A stretch of 64,000 bases of DNA from assembly GCA_963807865.1 (NCBI GenBank), contig CAWEDK010000026.1:124001-188000 (forward strand). Direction: 5' to 3'. Both the position numbers and the translations under genes were made by a program. Source of the DNA: VAZQ01 sp963807865. GTDB taxonomy: Bacteria > Pseudomonadota > Alphaproteobacteria > Rhizobiales > Xanthobacteraceae. Shown one piece after another: positions 40,458 through 47,530 of this stretch. Under the pieces are notes generated by a model, which worked only from the letters and a program-made list of their open reading frames with translations, ran no database searches and was not told where the DNA came from. The number at the start of each line of letters is the position of its first letter. Position 1 is the first letter of the stretch.

Positions 40458-41597
40458 ATGCGCATTGCCATCCTCGGGGCGGGACCGGCCGGTCTGTATC
40501 TCGCTTATCTGATCAAGCGGCGGCAGCCGGACTCACAGGTCGAGGTGTTCGAGCAGAACCCGCGCGGCGCGACCTTCGGGTTCGGCGTGGTGTTCTCCGA
40601 TCGCGCGCTCGAATTCCTGCGCGGCGACGACCCGAACACCGCGGCCGCGATCGCGCCGCACCTGGAATCTTGGAGCGACATCACGCTCGATCTCTGCGGG
40701 GAGCGGATCGTGATCGACGGCATCGGTTTCACCGCCGTCGGCCGCCTTGCACTGCTCGATCTGCTGCTCGAACGCGCCCGCACCGTCGGTGTCGAGCCGC
40801 GCTACGGGCACCCGGTCGCGAGCCTCGATGAAATGCGTGAGGCCGATCTCGTGGTCGGCGCCGACGGCGTGAACTCACTGGTGCGCCGAAGTCATGTGGA
40901 AGCGTTCGGCAGCACCGTCAGTCTGTTGACCAATCGCTTCGCCTGGTTCGGTACGACCAAGACTTTCGCCACCCTGAGCCAGACCTTCCGCACCGAAGGG
41001 GACGGGCACTACAACGCCCATCACTATCGTTACGCGCCCGGCATGAGCACGTTCATCGTCGAGGTCGACCAGGACACATTCGTGCGCGCCGGATTTGCTG
41101 ACATGCCGCCGCACGAGGCGCAGGCCGCCTGCGAGCGGGTGTTTGCCGACGTGCTCGACGGCCATCCGCTCATCTCCAACAACTCGGTCTGGCGGCAGTT
41201 CCCGGTCGTGCGTAATGAACGCTGGTCGCACGGCCGCTGCGTCTTGCTCGGCGATGCGCTACATACCGCGCATTTCTCGATCGGTTCGGGCACGCGGCTT
41301 GCGATGGAGGATGCGATCGCGCTCGATGCCGCACTCGCATGCCACCCGAATGTGGTGAGCGATGCGTTTGCCGACTACGAAGCCCGCCGCCGGCCGGTTC
41401 TCGAGAAGCTCGTTGCTGCCGCGAATGCCAGCAGCCACTGGTACCAGCATTTCGCCGAACACATGCGGCTTGCTCCGATCGATTTCGCCATGAGCTATCT
41501 GACGCGCTCGGGCCGCATCGACATGGACCGGATGCGGCGGCTGTCGCCTCGCTTCGCGGCCCGCTACGAACGCGAGCGGCCAGCTAAGCCGGCCTGA
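40458..41597 (+). CDS. FAD-dependent aromatic monooxygenase
   Basis: A 379-residue class A flavin monooxygenase. It has 'MRIAILGAGPAGLYLAYLIKR' (FAD), 'FGFGVVFSDRALEFLRGDD' near residue 49, 'DLVVGADGVNSLVRRSH' (DG motif) near 138 and 'GRCVLLGDALHTAHFSIGSG' (GD motif) near 260. 'FGFGVVFSD' and the C-terminal 'MSYLTRSGRIDMDRMRRLSP' resemble the flavin half of salicylyl-CoA or anthraniloyl-CoA hydroxylases. Here the gene stops after that half, without the second, old-yellow-enzyme-like domain. An aromatic acyl-CoA or free aromatic acid is the likely substrate. It is convergent with the LysR gene, 4 bases between. Confidence 0.87.
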   Translation: MRIAILGAGPAGLYLAYLIKRRQPDSQVEVFEQNPRGATFGFGVVFSDRALEFLRGDDPNTAAAIAPHLESWSDITLDLCGERIVIDGIGFTAVGRLALLDLLLERARTVGVEPRYGHPVASLDEMREADLVVGADGVNSLVRRSHVEAFGSTVSLLTNRFAWFGTTKTFATLSQTFRTEGDGHYNAHHYRYAPGMSTFIVEVDQDTFVRAGFADMPPHEAQAACERVFADVLDGHPLISNNSVWRQFPVVRNERWSHGRCVLLGDALHTAHFSIGSGTRLAMEDAIALDAALACHPNVVSDAFADYEARRRPVLEKLVAAANASSHWYQHFAEHMRLAPIDFAMSYLTRSGRIDMDRMRRLSPRFAARYERERPAKPA

Positions 41598-41601
41598 GCC
41601 C

Positions 41602-42504
41602 TTACGCGGCGATTTTCTTGCGCGGCGGTGTCGCGCGCGTCTTGTTCGCGGCTTTTTCGAGGATGTCCTTCAGCGCCCGCACCTTGGGGGAGAGCGCACC
41701 CTTGCGCCAGATCAGCACCGTCGCCGACCGGCTGAGATTCGCCGGCAGCGCATGCACGCTGAGGAACTTGGCCTGCGGAGTCGCGGTGAGAACCATGCGC
41801 GGCAGCAGCGCAATTCCCATGCCAGCGACGGTGCAGCCCAACATCGCGTGATAGGACGACATCTCGATGATGCGTTCGGGCATCTCGCCGGCCTGCGCGA
41901 ACCATTGCTCCAGCCGCTTGCGGTACGGGCAAGTCGCATCGAAGGCGAGCACGGCCTGCGGGTCGGCATCGCTTGGCGACGTGATCGGCGGATGCCCGGG
42001 CGGAGCGACGATCACCAGTTCCTCCTCGTAAAGCGGCAGCTTGTCGAACGGCGCATCGGCGATCGGTTCGGCCACTATCGCGGCGTCGAGTTCGCCGGTG
42101 AGTACTGCCGCCGACAGATCGAGCGGGGTGCCGGTGCGCAGTTCAAGCTTCACGTCGGGGAAGCGCTGATGGAATTCGATCAGCGGCTGCGGCAGCCGCA
42201 CCGCCGCGGTGCTCTCCATCGAGCCGAGGCGCAACAGCCCGCGCGGCTCGGTATCGTGCACCGCCTCGCGCGCCTCGTCGGCGAGGCCGAGCAGGCGATC
42301 GGCATAGTCGAGCAGGATCGTGCCGGCCGGCGACAGATGCAGCTTCTTGCCGTTGCGGATGAACAGCTCGACGCCCAGATCCTGCTCAAGCTGCTGCACG
42401 CGGGTGGTGATGTTCGACTGCACGCGGTTGAGCTTCTCGGCAGCCCGCGTGATGCCGCCGGCCAGGACGACCGCGCGGAAGATGTTGAGGTCGGAGAGGT
42501 CCAT
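41602..42504 (-). CDS. LysR-family transcriptional regulator
   Basis: About 300 residues from 'MDLSDLNIF'. The N-terminal winged helix reads 'FRAVVLAGGITRAAEKLNRVQSNITTRVQQLE' (quoted only for its core 'RAAEKLNRVQSNI'), followed by 'LGVELFIRNGKKLHLSPAG'. The effector domain begins 'GLLRLGSMESTAAVRLP' and includes 'LDAAIVAEPIADAPFD'. The basic tail is 'RATPPRKKIAA'. I chose the start at 42504 because the longer frame to 42558 reads across a palindrome that looks like the operator. It is divergent from the DUF1127 gene; the target could be that gene, itself, or the convergent monooxygenase. Confidence 0.9.
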   Translation of the reverse strand: MDLSDLNIFRAVVLAGGITRAAEKLNRVQSNITTRVQQLEQDLGVELFIRNGKKLHLSPAGTILLDYADRLLGLADEAREAVHDTEPRGLLRLGSMESTAAVRLPQPLIEFHQRFPDVKLELRTGTPLDLSAAVLTGELDAAIVAEPIADAPFDKLPLYEEELVIVAPPGHPPITSPSDADPQAVLAFDATCPYRKRLEQWFAQAGEMPERIIEMSSYHAMLGCTVAGMGIALLPRMVLTATPQAKFLSVHALPANLSRSATVLIWRKGALSPKVRALKDILEKAANKTRATPPRKKIAA

Positions 42505-42533
42505 CAGGTGCGCCTCGATCATTCTCAATAGAA

Positions 42534-42546
42534 GATGATAATCATC
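42534..42546. promoter_or_regulatory. Palindrome GATGAT-A-ATCATC in the lysR/DUF1127 divergent region
   Basis: A 13-base dyad with a T-N11-A-like form lies in a 50-base AT-rich island (about 42530-42580) within GC-rich DNA, 30 bases before the preferred LysR start and about 60 before the DUF1127 ATG. This is the expected place for autoregulation by a LysR protein. Inference from position and symmetry. Confidence 0.4.
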
Positions 42547-42606
42547 AGTATTATTCATTTTACCTGATATTACTGCAGGCGTAAAGCTCCATCCAACAGA
42601 TGGAGA

Positions 42607-43023
42607 ATGACCATGATCAACTCAGCAAAGGGCAACAACAGCCGGGAAGACCGGCGCGAACTCACCCCGGAGCGCTGGGAACTCATCAAGGCGGAAACGG
42701 TCGTGCGGGCTCAAGCCCTGCGGGCGCAGACGCTGCGCGATTTTGCCGTTTGGCTCGCGAACCGTCCGGCCGCGCTCTTGCTCGGATGGGCCAAAGCGGT
42801 CGGCGCCAAGTGGAGGCAGCGCAGCGCCGTTCGGGAGTTGCAGGGTCTCGACAACCGCACGCTCCGCGACATGGGGATCGCGCGCTCGGAGATCGAATAT
42901 TTGGTCGCCGGCGGCGACCCCGAGCGGCGCCTGCCGAGAACGGTGATGGCCAAGCGTGCACCGTGCGCCGCGCCGGGCGCAGCGAGAAGCCGGGGCGTCA
43001 CGGCAGACCGGCGAGCCGCTTAG
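42607..43023 (+). CDS. DUF1127 (YjiS-like) protein with long extensions
   Basis: A 138-residue protein. The DUF1127 motif 'RELQGLDNRTLRDMGIARSEIEYLV' (core 'LDNRTLRDMGI') lies at about residues 78-102, close to typical. It is preceded by ~75 mostly helical residues and followed by a 35-residue basic, Ala-rich tail. Short DUF1127 proteins in alphaproteobacteria act in RNA turnover and in phosphate/carbon adaptation; this longer form has no specific known role. ATG 42607 is preceded by TGGAGA. It is divergent from the LysR gene. Confidence 0.83.
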   Translation: MTMINSAKGNNSREDRRELTPERWELIKAETVVRAQALRAQTLRDFAVWLANRPAALLLGWAKAVGAKWRQRSAVRELQGLDNRTLRDMGIARSEIEYLVAGGDPERRLPRTVMAKRAPCAAPGAARSRGVTADRRAA

Positions 43024-43033
43024 CCCGCTCTCT

Positions 43034-43076
43034 CGTCATTCCGGGTTCGCGCCTTCGGCGCGCCCCGGAATGACAG
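43034..43076. repeat. Short palindromic repeat, probable bidirectional terminator
   Basis: CGTCATTCCGGG...GCGCCTTCGGCGC...CCCGGAATGACAG forms a nearly perfect hairpin of about 18 bp in the 60-base gap between the convergent DUF1127 and pheA genes. It is a compact copy of the GTCATTCCGG repeat family also seen at 4.2 kb and 10.2 kb. Its position suits transcription termination for both genes. Confidence 0.75.
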
Positions 43077-43081
43077 CTCAG

Positions 43082-43942
43082 TCAGCCGACCGTCTCCTCG
43101 AACGTCGCGCGGAAGGGATGCGCCGGATAGACGCCGAGGATTTTCATTTCCTTGGAATAGAACGCCAGCTCTTCGAAGGCGAAGACGAGATTGCGGTCCT
43201 CGGGATGGCCTTCGACGTCAGCGTAAAACTGGGTCGCGAAGAAATTGCCCTCGATCATATAGCTCTCGAGCTTCGTCATGTTGACGCCGTTGGTGGCGAA
43301 GCCGCCGAGCGCCTTGTAGAGCGCTGCCGGCACGTTGCGCACCCGGAACAGGAACGTGGTGATCACCGGGCCGTTGCCATTCCTGACCCAGCGGGCGTCG
43401 CGCGACAGCACGATGAAACGCGTGGTGTTGTGGGCTTCGTCCTCGATGTCCTCGGCCAGAATGTCGAGCCCGTAGATCTCGGCCGCGAGCCGTGTCGCGA
43501 TCGCGGCGCGGGTTTTGTCGCCGACGGCAGCGACCTCGCGGGCGGAGCCCGCGGTGTCGGCCGCGACGATCGGCCGGATGCCGAGCTTGCGGATGATCTT
43601 GCGGCACTGGCCGAGCGCATGGACGTGGCTCTCGACCGTCTTGATGTCGGCGAGCGTCGCGCCCCGCGGCGCCAGCAACTGATGCCGCACCGGCATGAAA
43701 TGCTCGGCGACGATATGCAGCCCCGAATCCGGCATCAGGTGATGGATGTCGGCGACGCGCCCGGCGACCGAATTTTCGACCGAAATCATGCCGAGCGCGG
43801 CTTCGCCGCTGCTGATCGCCGTGAAGGCGTCCTCGAATGTCGCGCATGGGACGGCTTCGTAGTCGGGATAAACCTCGTGCAGCGCAAGGTGCGAATTCGC
43901 GCCCGGCTCGCCCTGAAAAACAATCTTCCTGTTTGGTGTCAT
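43082..43942 (-). CDS. pheA: Prephenate dehydratase (monofunctional)
   Basis: Converts prephenate to phenylpyruvate in phenylalanine synthesis. Length is 286 residues with no chorismate mutase domain. Catalytic lobe: 'IVFQGEPGANSHLALHEVYP', 'GMISVENSVAGRVADIHHLM', and the 'TRF' motif in 'DEAHNTTRFIVLSRD' near 172. The C-terminal ACT regulatory domain has 'GFATNGVNMTKLESYM' and 'FFATQFYADVEGHPED'; the usual ESRP reads ESYM, as in many alphaproteobacteria. It lies 32 bases downstream of kdsB on the same strand and probably shares its transcript. Confidence 0.95.
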   Translation of the reverse strand: MTPNRKIVFQGEPGANSHLALHEVYPDYEAVPCATFEDAFTAISSGEAALGMISVENSVAGRVADIHHLMPDSGLHIVAEHFMPVRHQLLAPRGATLADIKTVESHVHALGQCRKIIRKLGIRPIVAADTAGSAREVAAVGDKTRAAIATRLAAEIYGLDILAEDIEDEAHNTTRFIVLSRDARWVRNGNGPVITTFLFRVRNVPAALYKALGGFATNGVNMTKLESYMIEGNFFATQFYADVEGHPEDRNLVFAFEELAFYSKEMKILGVYPAHPFRATFEETVG

Positions 43943-43974
43943 GCGGTTCCGGTACGCTCACTCGCATCAGCAAG

Positions 43975-44718
43975 TCAACGGCCGGCCGCGAGGATGCCGC
44001 GCGCCCGCTCCAGATCCTCCGGCGTATCGACGCCGAGGGGCACACTGTCGACGAGCGCGACATCGATCCGCATCCCGGCTTCGAGCGCGCGCAACTGCTC
44101 GAGCCGTTCTCGCGTTTCGAGCGGCGAGGGCGGCAGGCCGACAAATCGCCGCAGCGCGGCGCGCCGATATGCGTAGAGCCCGATGTGATGGTAGAGCGGT
44201 CCCTCGCCGGACGGCGCGGTGGCGCGGGTGAAATAGAGTGCGCGCAGCCGCCGCTCGGCGACCGGCGTGCCGATTACCTTGACCACGTTCGGGTCGGTGC
44301 GCTCATGCTCCCGCCTGATCTCGGCCGCCAGCGTGCCGATATCGACCGATGGATCGGTGAGCGGCTCGAGTGCGCGGGCGAGGTCGCCCGGTTCGAGCGT
44401 CGGCAGATCGCCCTGCACGTTGACGACGATCCCGGCCCGGCCCTCCGGGTCCGCGGTTTCGAGCGCCTCGTAAATGCGGTCGGAGCCAGAGGCGTGGTCG
44501 GCGCGCGTCATCACCGCCCGGCCGCCGGCCTTTTCGACGCAGGCCGCGATCACTTCGGAATCGGTCGCAACTGCAACCGGGCCGATCTGCGCTGCCTGCG
44601 CCCGCTGCATCACATGAACGATCATCGGCAGGCCGGCGATATCGGCGAGCGCCTTGCCGGGGAGCCTAGTCGAGGCCATGCGGGCCGGAATCAGGACAAG
44701 GACATCGCGCACCGCCAT
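43975..44718 (-). CDS. kdsB: 3-deoxy-manno-octulosonate cytidylyltransferase
   Basis: Activates Kdo as CMP-Kdo for lipopolysaccharide assembly. Length is 247 residues, standard. It has 'VLVLIPARMASTRLPGKALADI' (nucleotide-binding loop), 'VAVATDSEVIAACVEKAGG', 'TRADHASGSDRIYEAL', 'VVNVQGDLPTLEPGDLARAL' (metal Asp in QGD) and 'HHIGLYAYRRAALRRFV'. Cytosolic. It is divergent from the membrane cytochrome c gene with a 153-base gap that holds both promoters. The kdsB-pheA-cytochrome c grouping is familiar from bradyrhizobia. Confidence 0.96.
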   Translation of the reverse strand: MAVRDVLVLIPARMASTRLPGKALADIAGLPMIVHVMQRAQAAQIGPVAVATDSEVIAACVEKAGGRAVMTRADHASGSDRIYEALETADPEGRAGIVVNVQGDLPTLEPGDLARALEPLTDPSVDIGTLAAEIRREHERTDPNVVKVIGTPVAERRLRALYFTRATAPSGEGPLYHHIGLYAYRRAALRRFVGLPPSPLETRERLEQLRALEAGMRIDVALVDSVPLGVDTPEDLERARGILAAGR

Positions 44719-44871
44719 CGGATCGAGGCCCGCTCAAGCTGGATAAAACCGGTCGTGGGTTGGGCGGTTATACGGGTTGCCAGGGGTCGGGAAAACCAGC
44801 TATTTGTGCGCCGCCATAGATCAAATGCGGCCTTGTGGCTGCCTCGTTAATGCGCACGGAGCCTGGAGGCG

Positions 44872-45450
44872 ATGAACTCCTTTGAAATGAACAAAATTCT
44901 GGGCGCCGTCTTGGGCGCCTGCCTTGCGGTGCTCAGCGTCAATATCGCCGCGGGAGCGATCTTTGCGCCTCACAAGCCGGCCAAGCCGGGCTACGAGATC
45001 GCCGTACCGGATCGTCCGACGGGCAAGGAGCCGGCGAAGCCGGCCGAACCCGAACTGCCGATCGAGGCGCTGCTGGCCAAGGCTGACGTCGCGCGTGGCG
45101 AAAACTCCGCCAAGAAGTGCGCGGCCTGCCATACCTTCGCCAAGGGCGGAAAGAACCTCGTCGGCCCCAATCTGTGGGGCGTCGTGGGCCGCGCGAAGGC
45201 GTCGGAGGCGGGGTTCAACTATTCCGCCGCGCTCAAGGCCAAGGGCGGCGCGTGGTCAATTCAGGATCTTGACCACTTCCTGCTCAATCCGAAGGGGATG
45301 ATCCCGGGGACCAACATGACGTTTGCCGGTGTCGCGCGGGGAGGCGAGCGTGCCGACCTGCTCGCCTATCTCAACTCCCTGTCCGACAGTCCCGCGCCGC
45401 TCCCAACCAAGGCGGCCGAGGCACCGGCCACGCCTGCGGCTCCGAAGTAA
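44872..45450 (+). CDS. cycM: Membrane-anchored c-type cytochrome (CycM-like)
   Basis: A 192-residue class I cytochrome c. The N-terminus carries one uncleaved-looking hydrophobic anchor 'ILGAVLGACLAVLSVNIAAGAIF', followed by a Pro/Lys/Glu-rich linker (about residues 35-70). The heme domain has 'KKCAACHTF' with CxxCH at residues 83-87, 'GPNLWGVVGR', and the axial methionine in 'IPGTNMTFAG'. The tail is Ala/Pro-rich. It probably carries electrons from the bc1 complex to a terminal oxidase at the periplasmic face. GGAGG precedes the ATG. A clear terminator follows. Confidence 0.92.
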   Translation: MNSFEMNKILGAVLGACLAVLSVNIAAGAIFAPHKPAKPGYEIAVPDRPTGKEPAKPAEPELPIEALLAKADVARGENSAKKCAACHTFAKGGKNLVGPNLWGVVGRAKASEAGFNYSAALKAKGGAWSIQDLDHFLLNPKGMIPGTNMTFAGVARGGERADLLAYLNSLSDSPAPLPTKAAEAPATPAAPK

Positions 45451-45473
45451 CGCGACGATCTGCTGCGGTTCAG

Positions 45474-45510
45474 GACGGCCGGGCCTCAGTGTCCGGCCGT
45501 TTGCTTTTGG
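45474..45510 (+). terminator. Rho-independent terminator after the cytochrome c gene
   Basis: A perfect 8-bp stem ACGGCCGG (45475-45482)/CCGGCCGT (45493-45500) with a 10-base loop is followed by TTGCTTTTG. It starts 25 bases after the stop codon. This is the clearest intrinsic terminator in the window. Confidence 0.85.
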
Positions 45511-45649
45511 CTGGCGCGATCCTTGCCACGTAAAATTGATGCTTTCTTGCCGTATCGTAATGCGCGTTGGATGCCGAAACATCCAAAATCGGACATAATC
45601 GGGCGAGCACGTGACCCCTCGGCCCGCGCCGGTATTGTTGGAGGTTTCC

Positions 45650-47530
45650 TTGCGCCTGACCCGTCGATCAATTCTCCAGACCGGTGCGCTATCGCTCTTG
45701 TCTCCGCTGATCGGCCGGCTCGGCCTCACCGTCCCGGCGGTCGCCCAGGAGCGGCAGTGGCGCTACGGATTATCGCTGTTCGGTCAGCTCAAGTATCCCG
45801 AGGGCTTCAAGCATTTCGATTACGTCAATCCGAATGCGCCGAAGAGCGGCACGGTTCGGATGATCGCGTTCGGCACTTTCGACAACTTCAATCTTGTCGT
45901 CGCGGGCCTTAAGGGTTCGATCGCCATGGGATCGACCATGATCTGCGATTCCCTCATGGTTTCCTCACTCGACGAGGTCTCGACCGACTATGGGCTGGTC
46001 GCCGAGGCCGTCAGTCATCCGGCGGACTTCGCCTCGACCACGTTCCGCCTGCGCTCCGGAGCCCGCCATCACGATGGCAAGCCCGTCACGGTCGATGACG
46101 TGATCTTCTCCATGGAGAGCTTCAAGAAGCACAGCCCGATGTACTCTGCGTACTATCGGCACGTGACAAAGATCGAGCAGACCGGCGAGGCCGAAGTCAC
46201 CTTCACGTTCGACAGCCCCGGCAACCGCGAGATGCCGGTGATCCTCGGCCAGCTCGAAGTACTGCCGAAGCACTGGTGGGAAGGCACCGACGCGGCAGGC
46301 AAGAAGCGCGACATCGGCTTGACCACGCTCGAGCCGCCGCTCGGCAACGGCGCTTATAAGATCAAGGAGTTCGTGGCCGGACGCACGATCGTTTACGAGC
46401 GCGTCAAGGACTACTGGGCCAAGGATCTCAACGTCAACATTGGCCGCGACAACTTCGACGAGGTCCGGTTCGAGTATTTCCGCGATGCCACGGTCGCGAT
46501 CGAGGCATTCAAGGCCGACCATATCGACTGGCGGACCGAGAACAGCGCCAAGAACTGGGCGACGGCCTACGACTTCCCTGCCGTGAAGGACAAGCGCGTG
46601 ATCCTGGAGGAATTCCCCCAGCGCAATCGCGGCATCATGCAGGCGTTCGTCTTCAACACCCGGCGCGACAAGTTCAAGGACGCGCGGCTGCGGCGGGCGT
46701 TCAATCTCGCCTACGATTTCGAAGAAATGAACAAGCAGATGTTCTTCGGCCAGTACAAGCGCATCAACAGCTACTTCGAGGGCACCGAGCTCGCCTCATC
46801 GGGACTGCCGGAGGGCCAGGAACTGGCGATCCTCGAAACCGTGCGCGACAAGGTGCCGCCCGAGGTGTTTACGACGGCCTACAGCAACCCGGTCGGCGGC
46901 TCGCCGGAGAAAGTGCGGGCCAACCTGCGCGAGGCGACGCGTCTGCTGCGCGAGGCGGGCTACGAAGTGCGCAACCAGAAGCTCGTCAATGCCAAGACCG
47001 GCGAACCGATGACGGTCGAGATTCTCGCCGAGGATCCCGCCGTCGAGCGCTTCATCCTGTTCTACAAGCCCTCGCTCGAACGGCTCGGGATCAGTGTCAC
47101 GGTCCGCACCGTCGATGATGCGCAATACGAAAACCGTATGCGCAGTTGGGATTTCGACATCACGACCTCGTCCTGGCCGCAATCGCTTTCGCCCGGGAAC
47201 GAGCAGCGCGACTACTGGAGCACGCAGGCGGCGGACACCGCGGGCTCGCGCAATTTCATCGGCATCAAGAATCCCGCAATCGATGCGCTGATCGAGCGGA
47301 TCATCTTCGCAAAAGATCGCGCCGAACTGGTGGCCGCCACCCGCGCCATGGACCGCGTGCTGCTGGCGAACAACTACGTGGTGCCGCAGTTCACGCACAA
47401 TATGCAGCGCACGGCGCGCTGGGATCGCTTCGGCCGGCCCGAGGAACTGCCGAAATACGGGGCGGCCGCATTCCCGACGATCTGGTGGTGGGATGCGCAG
47501 AAGGCGGCGAAGACAGGGATGCGCCCGTGA
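45650..47530 (+). CDS. Peptide/oligopeptide-binding protein, YejA-like, Tat-exported (first of two)
   Basis: Periplasmic substrate-binding protein (family 5) of about 626 residues for the YejBEF importer encoded downstream. I prefer TTG at 45650, 5 bases after GGAGG, giving 'MRLTRRSILQTGALSLLSPL', a twin-arginine signal ending near 'VPAVAQ'. Mature landmarks: 'YGLSLFGQLKYPEGFKHFDY', 'NPNAPKSGTVRM', 'GKPVTVDDVIFSMESFKKHS' and 'NTRRDKFKDARLRRAFNLAY' (the family's interlobe motif). Its 3' end overlaps the start of a second binding-protein gene by four bases (GTGA), so the two are translationally coupled. A start further upstream would add residues before the signal. Confidence 0.9.
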   Translation: MRLTRRSILQTGALSLLSPLIGRLGLTVPAVAQERQWRYGLSLFGQLKYPEGFKHFDYVNPNAPKSGTVRMIAFGTFDNFNLVVAGLKGSIAMGSTMICDSLMVSSLDEVSTDYGLVAEAVSHPADFASTTFRLRSGARHHDGKPVTVDDVIFSMESFKKHSPMYSAYYRHVTKIEQTGEAEVTFTFDSPGNREMPVILGQLEVLPKHWWEGTDAAGKKRDIGLTTLEPPLGNGAYKIKEFVAGRTIVYERVKDYWAKDLNVNIGRDNFDEVRFEYFRDATVAIEAFKADHIDWRTENSAKNWATAYDFPAVKDKRVILEEFPQRNRGIMQAFVFNTRRDKFKDARLRRAFNLAYDFEEMNKQMFFGQYKRINSYFEGTELASSGLPEGQELAILETVRDKVPPEVFTTAYSNPVGGSPEKVRANLREATRLLREAGYEVRNQKLVNAKTGEPMTVEILAEDPAVERFILFYKPSLERLGISVTVRTVDDAQYENRMRSWDFDITTSSWPQSLSPGNEQRDYWSTQAADTAGSRNFIGIKNPAIDALIERIIFAKDRAELVAATRAMDRVLLANNYVVPQFTHNMQRTARWDRFGRPEELPKYGAAAFPTIWWWDAQKAAKTGMRP

